DNA of 64,000 bases from assembly GCA_018060185.1 (NCBI GenBank), contig JAGOWQ010000002.1:24978-88977 (forward strand), given 5' to 3'. How positions within the stretch are numbered: the first letter of the stretch is position 1; each line of letters opens with the position of its first letter. The notes under the pieces are model-generated. The model was not told the origin of the DNA. It saw only the letters and a program-made list of their open reading frames with translations, and did not search any database. The DNA comes from Leptotrichiaceae bacterium (GTDB taxonomy: Bacteria > Fusobacteriota > Fusobacteriia > Fusobacteriales > Leptotrichiaceae). The position numbers and the translations under genes were made by a program. This document shows positions 18,817 through 26,859 of this stretch, piece by piece.

Positions 18817-19416
18817 ATGAATAAAGTTATTATTAAAAAAAATAATGTTATTAAAAAAAGTGCTAAATTATTTTATTATAACGGATATAAAAATACAAGT
18901 TTATCTGATATCTTAACGTCTTGTAATATTCCAAAAGGATCTTTTTACTATTATTTTAAAGGTGGAAAAGAAGAACTCTTATTGGAAGTAATCAAATATC
19001 ACACAGAAAATTTAATAAATTTTTTCAATTATACAGTGGATGATCTGTCAATTTTCAAATTGAAAACTTTCTTTTTTCAATACTTTAATAATATTGAAAA
19101 TAATAAATTTAATGGTGGAAGTCCTCTTGGAAATATTGCTATAGAACTTTCTGATATTAATGATACTGTCCGTTTAGAGCTTTCAAAATCTTATAGAAAA
19201 ATCGAACTAAGATTTTCTTTTTTTCTGACAACATTAAAAAATAATTACAAAGAAAAATATCAGCATGTTGAACCTGAAATGTACGCAAGGATATTGGTTT
19301 CCCTTTTAGAAGGAACTATGTTAAAACTTAAAATTGAAAAAAGTGAAGATTCTATAACAGATTTTTTATCATTTTATGATAAAATTTTCAAATCATCTAC
19401 TAAATATTTAGGATAA
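18817..19416 (+). CDS. TetR/AcrR family transcriptional regulator
   Basis: A 199-residue regulator. The N-terminal helix-turn-helix is clear: FYYNGYKNTSLSDILTSCN followed by IPKGSFYYYFKGGKEELL, the typical TetR recognition helix (residues about 15-55). The all-helical C-terminal ligand domain has no diagnostic residues I can read. AAGAGG lies 7 bases before the start. It is divergent from mnmA and is followed by its own terminator. The usual TetR logic is repression of itself and a neighbour; mnmA is an odd target, so its true regulon may lie elsewhere. Confidence 0.88.
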   Translation: MNKVIIKKNNVIKKSAKLFYYNGYKNTSLSDILTSCNIPKGSFYYYFKGGKEELLLEVIKYHTENLINFFNYTVDDLSIFKLKTFFFQYFNNIENNKFNGGSPLGNIAIELSDINDTVRLELSKSYRKIELRFSFFLTTLKNNYKEKYQHVEPEMYARILVSLLEGTMLKLKIEKSEDSITDFLSFYDKIFKSSTKYLG

Positions 19417-19442
19417 AACGAGGATATAAAAATCCTCGTTTT
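19415..19442. terminator. Bidirectional terminator between tetR-like and lipoprotein genes
   Basis: AAAACGAGGAT pairs with ATCCTCGTTTT over a six-base loop, with T runs on both strands. It overlaps the last bases of the TetR-family gene and separates it from the convergent lipoprotein gene. Confidence 0.85.
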
Positions 19443-19449
19443 TAATTTA

Positions 19450-19779
19450 CTAATCTTTATTATTGGTACTATATTCTTTTTTTTCAATAGATATTATGTT
19501 ACCGTCTTCGGATACTTCTAGTAAGTAATAATTTTCTTCACTATACAGTACAACTTTCCAATCTCTATACCCTTTTTTATATATTCCCACATTTTTTTTA
19601 AGAATAATATCATTATAATTATTCTCTACTTTTTCTATACTTTTTTGAATTATTTCACTTCTTGATAAAACTTCCGAATCTGGAATGATTCTTTTTCCAA
19701 CTGATGAGCAACTTAAAACAAATATAAACAAAATTATAATTACACTTTTAAAAATAAAAACTTTTTTTAATTTATCCAT
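19450..19779 (-). CDS. Small predicted lipoprotein
   Basis: A 109-residue exported protein. A basic start and hydrophobic stretch (about 8-22) lead to a lipobox FVLSC with Cys24, so it should be lipidated and membrane-anchored. The mature domain is small, with KKGYRDWKVVLYSEENYYLLEVSEDGNI resembling a PepSY-like beta-alpha unit, but I cannot assign it firmly. Its ATG shares one base with the stop codon of the preceding 70-residue gene (TAATG), a sign of translational coupling. Function unknown. Confidence 0.72.
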   Translation of the reverse strand: MDKLKKVFIFKSVIIILFIFVLSCSSVGKRIIPDSEVLSRSEIIQKSIEKVENNYNDIILKKNVGIYKKGYRDWKVVLYSEENYYLLEVSEDGNIISIEKKEYSTNNKD

Positions 19780-19991
19780 TAGTTTGACGCAACTTCTATA
19801 TCAATATCAAAATGAATTTTTTTCTTTTCTTCATCTAAATATGATATTTTAATGTATTTCAGTGTCGCTCTTGGGTTTTCTGTTAAAACTTTATTTATAT
19901 TCTCATTTATTTCATCAATTTTTTCAAAATGTTTAACCAAATCAGAAGTTTCAAACCCCTTTAATTGTAGATAATTAAACATATTAAACAT
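19779..19991 (-). CDS. Small conserved-looking cytosolic protein, unknown function
   Basis: A 70-residue hydrophilic protein without signal or membrane segment. It has a helical first half (LKGFETSDLVKHFEKIDE) and a beta-rich end (LKYIKISYLDEEKKKIHFD). A very good ribosome site (AAGGAG, 7 bases from ATG) supports it as real. It is coupled by TAATG to the lipoprotein gene. It lies 89 bases after nrnA and may be transcribed with it. I do not recognise the family. Confidence 0.65.
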   Translation of the reverse strand: MFNMFNYLQLKGFETSDLVKHFEKIDEINENINKVLTENPRATLKYIKISYLDEEKKKIHFDIDIEVASN

Positions 19992-20080
19992 AATTTATCT
20001 CCTTCAGAATCAAATTTAAAAATTTAATCTTTCTTATATGATTATAACATTTTTAATTTTATTATACAAATATTTTAAAA

Positions 20081-21103
20081 TTATATATTTTGACTATTTT
20101 TTTCCAATAATTTGTAAATTTTTTCTACTATTTTTTCATATGATAATTCTGTTCTAAATCCAGCAGCTTTTATATGACCACCGCCGTTAAATGCAGCAGC
20201 CATTTCATTTACATTATATTTATCGTTACATCTGAAACTTCCTTTACTAATTCCTTCTTTTTCTTCTCTTATTAATAGAGATAAGTCTACTCCAGATATT
20301 CTTAAAAGCATTTCAGATATACCATCTGTATCGTCTTTATCTATTTGCATCTCTTTCATTTTTTCATAAGTTAAATAATAATAAATAAAATTATATCTAT
20401 TATCAATTATTTTATTTTTAAAGACTTCTCCTATTAAATTTGCTTTTTTCATACTAATTTCAAATATAATATTAGAAATTTTATAACTATCGACACCTGT
20501 TTTTATAATTTCTGAACATAGTTTGAACGTTTCTGGTGTTACATTATCATGTCTAAAATTCCCTGTATCATTTACTATTCCTAAATACATAAATTCTGCT
20601 ATTTTTTTAGTTAATTCTATTTCAAATAATTTTATAAATTTATATATAAGTTCTGAAGTTGAGCACACATCTTCAATATAATTAAAATCTCCGTGCTCTG
20701 TATTACTAATATGATGATCTATGTTTATTGACTTTTTACATTTTTCTTTTATTTTAACAGAACTACCATATCTTTCGATATTTGCACAATCCAAACTTAT
20801 AAATAAATCAAATTTTTTATTTAAAATTTCATCATCATATTCTTTAATTAATGAAGACTCTTCAAAATTACTCATATACTTAGGTTGTTTATCATCTATC
20901 ACTATATCTAAATTTATAAATTGCGTTTCATCTTTTATATGTTTTTTGTTATACTCATTTATCATGAAGTAAAAAGCCAATACAGATCCTAATGCATCTC
21001 CATCTGGATTCACATGGGAAGTAAGTAGTATATTTTTTGATTTTTTGATTTCATCAACAATTTTTTTTAGTGTTACATTTCCTTTATATTTCTCATTATA
21101 CAT
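20081..21103 (-). CDS. nrnA: DHH-family phosphoesterase, NrnA-like oligoribonuclease / pAp phosphatase
   Basis: A 340-residue DHH/DHHA1 enzyme. The N-terminal DHH domain shows SHVNPDGDALGS (residues 29-40), a second metal aspartate in SLDCAN, and the INIDHHISN motif. The C-terminal DHHA1 domain has the GGGH signature in NEMAAAFNGGGHIKAAGF. NrnA-type enzymes degrade short RNA (nano-RNA), cyclic-dinucleotide products and pAp in the cytoplasm. The length matches NrnA rather than the longer GdpP. It sits 3 bases after the SPOR-protein gene, in an operon with mtnN. Confidence 0.92.
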   Translation of the reverse strand: MYNEKYKGNVTLKKIVDEIKKSKNILLTSHVNPDGDALGSVLAFYFMINEYNKKHIKDETQFINLDIVIDDKQPKYMSNFEESSLIKEYDDEILNKKFDLFISLDCANIERYGSSVKIKEKCKKSINIDHHISNTEHGDFNYIEDVCSTSELIYKFIKLFEIELTKKIAEFMYLGIVNDTGNFRHDNVTPETFKLCSEIIKTGVDSYKISNIIFEISMKKANLIGEVFKNKIIDNRYNFIYYYLTYEKMKEMQIDKDDTDGISEMLLRISGVDLSLLIREEKEGISKGSFRCNDKYNVNEMAAAFNGGGHIKAAGFRTELSYEKIVEKIYKLLEKNSQNI

Positions 21104-21106
21104 ATT

Positions 21107-21739
21107 CTATTTTCCTGCCGTTCTTATTAAATATCCCCCACCAAATTTATTTTTTACCTGTGTTTCTAGCTCATTCAATCTTTTTGGATCATCTGTTGAA
21201 CTAGATATTATTCTGTACATTGTCTTCCCAGATGTTCCTTTTACTGATTGAATAGAAAAATTACCTCCTAATTTATTAAGAGCTCTTTTTGCCGTATCTT
21301 CTGTTTGGAATGTAGCAACTTGTATATATTTTCTTACTGATTTTTTTGAGGTTGTTTCTGTTTTTACTATCTCTTCTTTTTTATTAGTTTCTAACTTTTC
21401 TTTTTCCTTTAAATCAATATTTGAATTTTCATTTATTTTTTTTGTTTCCTCAATATTTTCTTTTTCAACTTTTTGAGGCTCTATTTCTTCTTTTTTTGTA
21501 TCCTCGTTAGTCGGTACTTTTTCTGCATTTTCTATTGTTCCTGAAGATTCAACTAACTTTTTCTTCACTTCATCTGAATTTACGAAATCTTCTTTTCTTA
21601 TTTCTAAAGTTTTAATAACAGATTCTGTTTTTTCTTTTTTTCTTTTAACATAATCTTTAACTTCTATAAAAGAATAACTTAAAAAAGCTATTATTAAAAA
21701 TAATCTCATTATTTTATAAGGATTTAAACGATAACTCAT
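21107..21739 (-). CDS. Membrane-anchored SPOR-domain protein
   Basis: A 210-residue protein with a short cytosolic start, one membrane helix (about 10-26), a long Lys/Glu/Thr-rich low-complexity linker (about 30-130) and a C-terminal SPOR domain (about 135-210, KYIQVATFQTEDTAKRAL to the end). SPOR domains bind denuded septal peptidoglycan, so it is probably a cell-division or envelope protein facing the periplasm. The start at 21739 has AAAGGGAAGAG upstream; a start at 21754 lies before this site and is unlikely. It is flanked closely by mtnN and nrnA. Confidence 0.85.
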   Translation of the reverse strand: MSYRLNPYKIMRLFLIIAFLSYSFIEVKDYVKRKKEKTESVIKTLEIRKEDFVNSDEVKKKLVESSGTIENAEKVPTNEDTKKEEIEPQKVEKENIEETKKINENSNIDLKEKEKLETNKKEEIVKTETTSKKSVRKYIQVATFQTEDTAKRALNKLGGNFSIQSVKGTSGKTMYRIISSSTDDPKRLNELETQVKNKFGGGYLIRTAGK

Positions 21740-21761
21740 ACTCTTCCCTTTCATCTAACTT

Positions 21762-22439
21762 TTATGATAGTATTTCTTTTAAAATTTCTTTTGAATTATT
21801 TGCTGCTAATTTAACAAATTCGTTGTATTCAATAGTTGATTCATCTGTTATGGAATCTGAAATAGATCTTATTATTAAAAACTTTTTATTTAATTTATAG
21901 CAAACTTGGGCAACTGCACCGCTTTCCATATCAACACAAAGAGCTTCAAATTCTAATCCTAATTTTATTTTATCATCTTTTTTATTTATAAATTGATCTC
22001 CTGTAATAACTCTTCCATAAAATAATTTCAAATTTTTATTTTTTATTTTTTTAGATTTTTCAATTAAATCAATATCAGATTTAAATGACCACACTGAAAC
22101 CTGTGGTATTTGACCTTTTTTATATCCAAATTCTGTAGCATCTACATCGTGTTGAACAATATCTGTTCCTATAACCACATCTCCAATTTTCATTCTTTCA
22201 TCTAATGAGCCAGCTACTCCTGAAAAAATAACTTTTTCTACACTATATCTTTCTATTAAAATAGTTGCTGTTATCGCTGCATTCACCTTTCCAATTCCAG
22301 ATTGAACAAATACAATATCTTTTCCCATAAACTTACCAATATAAAACGTCATTCCTAAAGTTATCTCTTTTTTTATTTCAGACATTTCACTTATTATTGC
22401 TTCGACTTCTTCATTTATTGCACCAATAACTCCTAACAT
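21762..22439 (-). CDS. mtnN: 5'-methylthioadenosine/S-adenosylhomocysteine nucleosidase
   Basis: A 225-residue MTAN (Pfs). The nucleoside-phosphorylase-like fold shows GAINEEVEAI (with the catalytic Glu near residue 11), the FSGVAGSLDERMKIGDVVIG core, and VDMESGAVAQVC, where the purine/ribose-binding Met-Glu lie, plus SDSI with the catalytic Asp. It cleaves adenine from MTA and S-adenosylhomocysteine and so recycles products of SAM use; LuxS chemistry would follow but luxS is not in this window. AAGGAG precedes the start. It is second in an operon led by a lipoprotein gene. Confidence 0.96.
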   Translation of the reverse strand: MLGVIGAINEEVEAIISEMSEIKKEITLGMTFYIGKFMGKDIVFVQSGIGKVNAAITATILIERYSVEKVIFSGVAGSLDERMKIGDVVIGTDIVQHDVDATEFGYKKGQIPQVSVWSFKSDIDLIEKSKKIKNKNLKLFYGRVITGDQFINKKDDKIKLGLEFEALCVDMESGAVAQVCYKLNKKFLIIRSISDSITDESTIEYNEFVKLAANNSKEILKEILS

Positions 22440-22460
22440 AATATCTCCTTTTTATTTAAA

Positions 22461-22892
22461 TTAATTTCCGCTATTTATTGTTATATAAGTATCGTTAATT
22501 TTGCAATATTTAACGTCTCCTTCATGAAGTATAGCTGTAAAATCCCATTTATCATTTTTTTCTAATATCCCTATTGTATCTGTCGCATCACCCATTTTAA
22601 CTCCTTTTTTATTAAAACAAGGAATTGCTATAGTTAAATTTTCCTTTGTTGCTCCATTATGAGTTAATTTACCTGTAACTGTGGTCATATTATCTTCTAC
22701 TAATACTTCTACATCTGAAAAATTATATTTTACATTTTTTGCTTTTATTTCTCCATTTTTATTTCCTATTAATCCACCAATTACTTTTCCTCCTGTGCTT
22801 ATTGTTCCTCCTACTAATCCCATTGTCCCTCCAACTATACTACATGATGACAATAAAACGACCATTCCTAATACTAAAACTACTTTTTTCAT
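22461..22892 (-). CDS. Predicted lipoprotein with an FxLYD-like beta domain
   Basis: A 143-residue lipoprotein. The signal ends in LLSSC with Cys17. A Gly-rich segment follows (GGTMGLVGGTISTGGKVIGG), then a beta-sandwich-like domain with KNVKYNFSDVEVLVEDNMTTVTGKLTHNG, reminiscent of FxLYD-type domains; the match is tentative. Mature protein is expected at the outer membrane or inner-membrane face. It is the first gene after a good promoter, followed 21 bases later by mtnN. Confidence 0.75.
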   Translation of the reverse strand: MKKVVLVLGMVVLLSSCSIVGGTMGLVGGTISTGGKVIGGLIGNKNGEIKAKNVKYNFSDVEVLVEDNMTTVTGKLTHNGATKENLTIAIPCFNKKGVKMGDATDTIGILEKNDKWDFTAILHEGDVKYCKINDTYITINSGN

Positions 22893-22938
22893 ATATCAAT
22901 CCTCTCTTTAACTTCTCCTTCATAAAACTCACTATCAT

Positions 22939-22967
22939 ATTATAATAGAAAATTTCATTTAAGTAAA
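22939..22967 (-). promoter_or_regulatory. Promoter of the lipoprotein-mtnN-SPOR-nrnA operon
   Basis: On the minus strand TTTACT and TATAAT are spaced by 17 bases. The start codon lies about 45 bases downstream, with AGAGAGGA as ribosome site. Confidence 0.65.
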
Positions 22968-23048
22968 TAGTTTTATATAATTTATAATGATAAATTACAA
23001 ATTATATTATTCAAAAACTTTCTTTATTAATTACATATAGAACTATAT

Positions 23049-24644
23049 TTATTTTTCTATATAAGCCCATCTAAAATCTGCTATCCCAGTAATAGGTCTT
23101 CTTATTATTCCCTTTATCTTAGGATCTTTGTAGTGATTCTCCACTGAATAATATAATGGTGCAATTACTAACTCATCTATTAATATCATTTCAGCTTCAT
23201 TTATTATTTTATCTCTATTTACGTCATTATACATTTTTGATATTTTATCTACTAATTCATTATACTTTATTTGTGACCATGTATTTTCATTTTTTTTATT
23301 TCTCCATCTTTCTAAATAAGAAATTGAATCATCGTATTTTGGAGACCATGTATTTAAAACTACATCGTAATCATCAGTTCTTGTTTTATTTAGCCTTTCT
23401 TTAAAAGGAACTGTTAATATATTTGTTTCTAATCCTAATTTTGTTCTTAATTCCTCTTGAATAAATTGCATTTCTAATATTTCAGGATCAGAATTACCAG
23501 ATAATAAATTTAACTCTAGTTTATCCACACCTAATTCTTTAAGAGCTTCTAAATATAATTTTTTTGCTTTTATAATATCTTTATCATTAAAGTATTCTTT
23601 ATCTGGATATCTATCTCTATATTTCCCATTATAACCACTTATTATATTACTTATAACAGATTTAGCATAAATAGAACCATCTTTTTTTATTTCATTCACA
23701 TACTTTTCTCTATCTATAGCAATAGATATTGCATTTCTTAGTTTTTTATTTTTCAAATATTTATTTTCCAAATTATATTCTAAATACCATATTCTTCCAT
23801 TAGAAAAAGTATCTAAAACTTTTTCTTTCTTATAATCATCAAGGTTATAACTTTCCACTCTTGACATATCTATTTCTCTATTTTTAATTAAATTATCTAC
23901 TACTCTAAAATCTTTAGACACTACATATTTTATTTTTGGTATTTTTATATTATTTTTATCCCAATAATATTCATTTTTCACCAATTCTATTTCATCTTCA
24001 CCTAATTTTATTATTTTATAAGGTCCATTAAATAAAAAATCTTCCAACTTAACTGCGTACTTATCTTCCCTTGACTTATAAAATTCTTCTTTTAAAGGAA
24101 CAGATATTGGTAAAGTTAAAATATATTTAAAATAAGCTGTAGGATATTCTAACTCAATTTCTAGAGTTTTGTCATCTATTGCTTTAATTCCAAGATCATC
24201 AGAAGTTACTTTTCCATTATAATAATTTTCGGCATTTTTTATAGGAAACAACATTTCTGAAAATTGTGCTGCAACCTTAGGATCTAAAACTCTTTTAAAA
24301 GCAAAAACAAAATCTTTCGCGCTTATTTTACTTCCATCACTCCACTTAGCACTCTCTCTAATTTTAAAAACTAATTTATTACCATTTTCTGTAAAACTTT
24401 CTGCAACACCTCCAATATACTTTCCATCTTTATCTAATGTAAGTAGACCTTCATATATTGTAGAATCTACTTGAACCGATATCATTTCAGTAAATAAATG
24501 TGGATCTAACGTGTTAAAATCACTCCCTAAATTAAATACTACTTCTTCTTCTTTTTTATTATTTTTAAATTTTTCTATTTTAAAAATTCCTATTACTGAA
24601 ATAGTAATTAATATTATTAGTATTAAAATTTTATTTTTTTTCAC
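23049..24644 (-). CDS. Oligopeptide ABC transporter substrate-binding protein (OppA/SBP_bac_5 family)
   Basis: A 531-residue extracytoplasmic solute-binding protein of family 5. It has FNLGSDFNTLDPHLFTEM near residue 40, the AKDFVFAFKRVLDP segment near 105, and the RNAISIAIDREKYVNEI segment near 300, all typical of OppA-like proteins. It begins with GTG after GAGGAG. Residues 5-20 form a hydrophobic helix but no lipobox cysteine is present, so it seems anchored by an uncleaved helix or secreted rather than lipidated. No permease or ATPase genes are adjacent; it must serve a transporter encoded elsewhere. A long perfect dyad covers its start region. Confidence 0.9.
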   Translation of the reverse strand: MKKNKILILIILITISVIGIFKIEKFKNNKKEEEVVFNLGSDFNTLDPHLFTEMISVQVDSTIYEGLLTLDKDGKYIGGVAESFTENGNKLVFKIRESAKWSDGSKISAKDFVFAFKRVLDPKVAAQFSEMLFPIKNAENYYNGKVTSDDLGIKAIDDKTLEIELEYPTAYFKYILTLPISVPLKEEFYKSREDKYAVKLEDFLFNGPYKIIKLGEDEIELVKNEYYWDKNNIKIPKIKYVVSKDFRVVDNLIKNREIDMSRVESYNLDDYKKEKVLDTFSNGRIWYLEYNLENKYLKNKKLRNAISIAIDREKYVNEIKKDGSIYAKSVISNIISGYNGKYRDRYPDKEYFNDKDIIKAKKLYLEALKELGVDKLELNLLSGNSDPEILEMQFIQEELRTKLGLETNILTVPFKERLNKTRTDDYDVVLNTWSPKYDDSISYLERWRNKKNENTWSQIKYNELVDKISKMYNDVNRDKIINEAEMILIDELVIAPLYYSVENHYKDPKIKGIIRRPITGIADFRWAYIEK

Positions 24645-24657
24645 TTTTTTCTCCTCT

Positions 24658-24697
24658 ATGGTATTATATTTTTATTTACAACAGAAATATAATACCA
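24658..24697 (-). promoter_or_regulatory. 14-base perfect dyad with extended -10 ahead of the oppA-like gene
   Basis: ATGGTATTATATTT (24658-24671 on plus) and AAATATAATACCAT (24684-24697) are perfect inverted repeats 12 bases apart. On the minus strand the distal arm contains TGGTATTAT, an extended -10, so the dyad would run from the promoter into the leader and stop two bases before the ribosome site. It looks like an operator; a leader hairpin is the alternative. Confidence 0.55.
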
Positions 24698-24739
24698 TAA
24701 TTTTATGTAAAATTTAATTTTTTTTTATATTATTTTTTA

Positions 24740-24792
24740 ATAAAAAACTCCACTAATAATAATATAATTCATAAAATTATTTTTTTGGAGTT
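24740..24792 (-). terminator. Terminator after metK
   Basis: On the minus strand AACTCCA pairs with TGGAGTT followed by TTTTTA, enclosing a 33-base AT-rich loop that can fold further. It starts 10 bases past the metK stop codon. Confidence 0.6.
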
Positions 24793-24802
24793 ATCTTTTT
24801 AT

Positions 24803-25954
24803 TCATATATGTTTTTTTATTTCTTCTACTTTATTCAATCTTTCCCAAGGTAAATCTATATCTGTTCTTCCTATATGACCAAACGCAGCTAAATCTTGAT
24901 ATTTAAATTTAGGAGTTCTTAATTCTAAAGCTTTTTCAATTCCTTTAGGTGTAAGATCAAATATTTTCCCTATTACTCCTGATATTTTACTTTCATCAAC
25001 TTTTCCAGTTTTAAATGTTTCAACTCTTATAGAAATCGGCTCCACTACTCCTATTGCATAAGACAATTGAACTTCGCATTTTGTTGCTATTCCAGATGCA
25101 ACTATATTTTTAGCTATCCATCTAGCTGCGTAAGCTGCTGATCTATCTACTTTTGATGGATCTTTACCAGAAAATGCTCCTCCACCGTGTCTAAAATAAC
25201 CACCATAAGTATCTATTATTATTTTTCTACCAGTAAGTCCTGAATCTCCATGAGGACCTCCTATTACAAACCTTCCAGTAGGATTTATATGATATTTTTT
25301 AACCTTATTATAATCTAAACCATATTGTTCTAATACAGGTTTTACAACAAATTCTTTTAACTCACTTTTTATTTGGTCATTTGTTGTTTCTTCATTATGT
25401 TGAACAGAAATAACTATAGTATCCACATATTCTACTGTGCTACCTGTTTCATCATAAGCTAATGTAACTTGAGCTTTTGCATCAGGTCTAGCCCAAGATA
25501 ATGTATTGTTTCTTGTTAATTCTGTTAATTTTACTATTATTCCACGTGCAAGGGTCATAGCTAAAGGCATTAATTCTTCAGTTTCGTTAACTGCTCCTCC
25601 AAACATAATCCCCTGATCTCCTGCTCCCCCTGTATCTACTCCTATAGATATATCTGGGGATTGAGAATGAATTACATTCATAACTCCACAGTCAGAGTCA
25701 AAACCCATACCTGGTTTATAACCTATTTCTGAAATTTTACTCCTAACTATTTCTTGTATGTCAATATAAGTTGTTGTTGTTATTTCTCCACCTACAATTA
25801 CTAATCCAGTAGTTGCAAATGTTTCACATGCCACTCTTGCGTTAATATCATCTTTTAAGCAAGCGTCTAACACTGCATCTGATATTTGGTCGCATATTTT
25901 ATCTGGATGCCCTGGTGATACAAACTCTGATGTAAAAAAAATGTTTTTTCTCAT
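24803..25954 (-). CDS. metK: S-adenosylmethionine synthetase
   Basis: A 383-residue enzyme that makes SAM from methionine and ATP. The ATP/metal segment [20 protein letters not shown] is at residues 9-28, the [13 protein letters not shown] hexapeptide-type motif near 110, and the P-loop-like [19 protein letters not shown] near 260. Full length and complete. The gene is preceded by a SAM-I riboswitch and its own strong promoter, so its expression should fall as SAM rises. GGAGG lies 5 bases before the start. Confidence 0.99.
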   Translation of the reverse strand: MRKNIFFTSEFVSPGHPDKICDQISDAVLDACLKDDINARVACETFATTGLVIVGGEITTTTYIDIQEIVRSKISEIGYKPGMGFDSDCGVMNVIHSQSPDISIGVDTGGAGDQGIMFGGAVNETEELMPLAMTLARGIIVKLTELTRNNTLSWARPDAKAQVTLAYDETGSTVEYVDTIVISVQHNEETTNDQIKSELKEFVVKPVLEQYGLDYNKVKKYHINPTGRFVIGGPHGDSGLTGRKIIIDTYGGYFRHGGGAFSGKDPSKVDRSAAYAARWIAKNIVASGIATKCEVQLSYAIGVVEPISIRVETFKTGKVDESKISGVIGKIFDLTPKGIEKALELRTPKFKYQDLAAFGHIGRTDIDLPWERLNKVEEIKKHI

Positions 25955-25984
25955 TTTATCCTCCTAAAATTTGATTTTTACATA

Positions 25985-26013
25985 AAAAATAAAAAACTCT
26001 TCATAACGAAGAG
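25985..26013 (-). terminator. Riboswitch-controlled terminator ahead of metK
   Basis: On the minus strand CTCTTC-GTTAT-GAAGAG is followed by TTTTTTATTTTTT. The 5' arm can instead pair with CGAAGA at 26028-26033, which overlaps the closing helix of the SAM aptamer; this alternative pairing is the expected antiterminator. Confidence 0.82.
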
Positions 26014-26023
26014 AACTTTAATT

Positions 26024-26121
26024 CTTATCTTCGCATTTTATGCCAGGATTTAGCACCTTATAATGATTATAGGTTGCTGGGTATTAATAGCGGGCCTGTC
26101 CCTCATACCTCTCTTGATAAG
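26024..26121 (-). ncRNA. SAM-I (S-box) riboswitch
   Basis: On the minus strand the aptamer opens with CTTATCAAGAGAGGT, continues with GAGGGACAGGCCC, then CAGCAACC, GGTGCTAAATCC and closes with GATAAG. Closing helix P1 pairs CTTATC with GATAAG. These are the diagnostic conserved blocks of S-box RNAs. It lies in the metK leader, directly before a terminator, so SAM binding should cause early termination of metK transcription. Confidence 0.95.
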
Positions 26122-26141
26122 TCATATTTTATTGTATCATT

Positions 26142-26170
26142 ATTATATTATTTTTTTTTTATATTGTCAA
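26142..26170 (-). promoter_or_regulatory. Consensus promoter of metK
   Basis: On the minus strand TTGACA and TATAAT are separated by exactly 17 bases, with an A-rich spacer. Transcription would begin about 15 bases before the SAM-I aptamer. Confidence 0.85.
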
Positions 26171-26184
26171 ACTAATTTTAAAAA

Positions 26185-26772
26185 TTATTCAATTTCTACT
26201 CTTCCTTCTAATGATCTACCCAAGGTTACCATATCAGTATATTCTATATTTCCTCCCATTGGAATACCACTTGCAATTTTAGAAATTTTTAATTTTTTTT
26301 CTCTAAGAATTTTAGTTAGATACAAAGTCGTAGTTTCTCCTTCTAAATCAGGATTTAATGCTATTATTATTTCATTAACAGTATCGTTTAATCTCTCTAC
26401 TAATTTTTTTATATTAAGATCCTCAATGGTTACACCATTTAACGGATCAATTTTACCACCTAGAACATGATATAGACCCTTATATGTATCTGATTTTTCA
26501 AAAGCTATTATATCTCTAACACCTTCAACAATACAAATTATTTCTTTATTTCTTTTTTCATTATTACATATGTCACATATATCGTTTTCTGTTAAATTTC
26601 CACATATTGAACAATTTTTTATACTTTTATGTGAATCTCTTATTATTTCTAACATACTTTCTATTTCAGAATCACTTTTTTTCAAAATATCAAAAGCTAT
26701 TCTCATTGCACTTTTTCTTCCTATTCCTGGAAGTCTACCAAAAACATCTATTAATTCATCTAATTTTTTCAT
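26185..26772 (-). CDS. recR: Recombination mediator RecR
   Basis: A 195-residue RecR that works with RecO (and RecF) to load RecA on gapped DNA. The N-terminal helix-hairpin-helix (FGRLPGIGRKSAMRIA), the C4 zinc finger (Cys54, Cys57, Cys66, Cys69) and the Toprim domain (VEGVRDIIAFEKS, then ALNPDLEGETT) are all present, and the C-terminal Walker B-like strand ends in GRSLEGRVEIE. Full length. It follows pyk with a terminator between and has no clear promoter, so some read-through from pyk is likely. Confidence 0.97.
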   Translation of the reverse strand: MKKLDELIDVFGRLPGIGRKSAMRIAFDILKKSDSEIESMLEIIRDSHKSIKNCSICGNLTENDICDICNNEKRNKEIICIVEGVRDIIAFEKSDTYKGLYHVLGGKIDPLNGVTIEDLNIKKLVERLNDTVNEIIIALNPDLEGETTTLYLTKILREKKLKISKIASGIPMGGNIEYTDMVTLGRSLEGRVEIE

Positions 26773-26800
26773 TTTTCACCTAATTTATTTTTTTTATAAA

Positions 26801-26823
26801 GAAAAAGGGAAATAAATTTTCCC
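26801..26823 (-). terminator. Terminator after pyk
   Basis: On the minus strand GGGAAA-loop-TTTCCC is followed by TTTTTC. A short stem; probably partial, since recR lies just beyond in the same direction. Confidence 0.6.
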
Positions 26824-26859
26824 CATTTTAAGATTACATTATTTAAAAATTAATTATTA

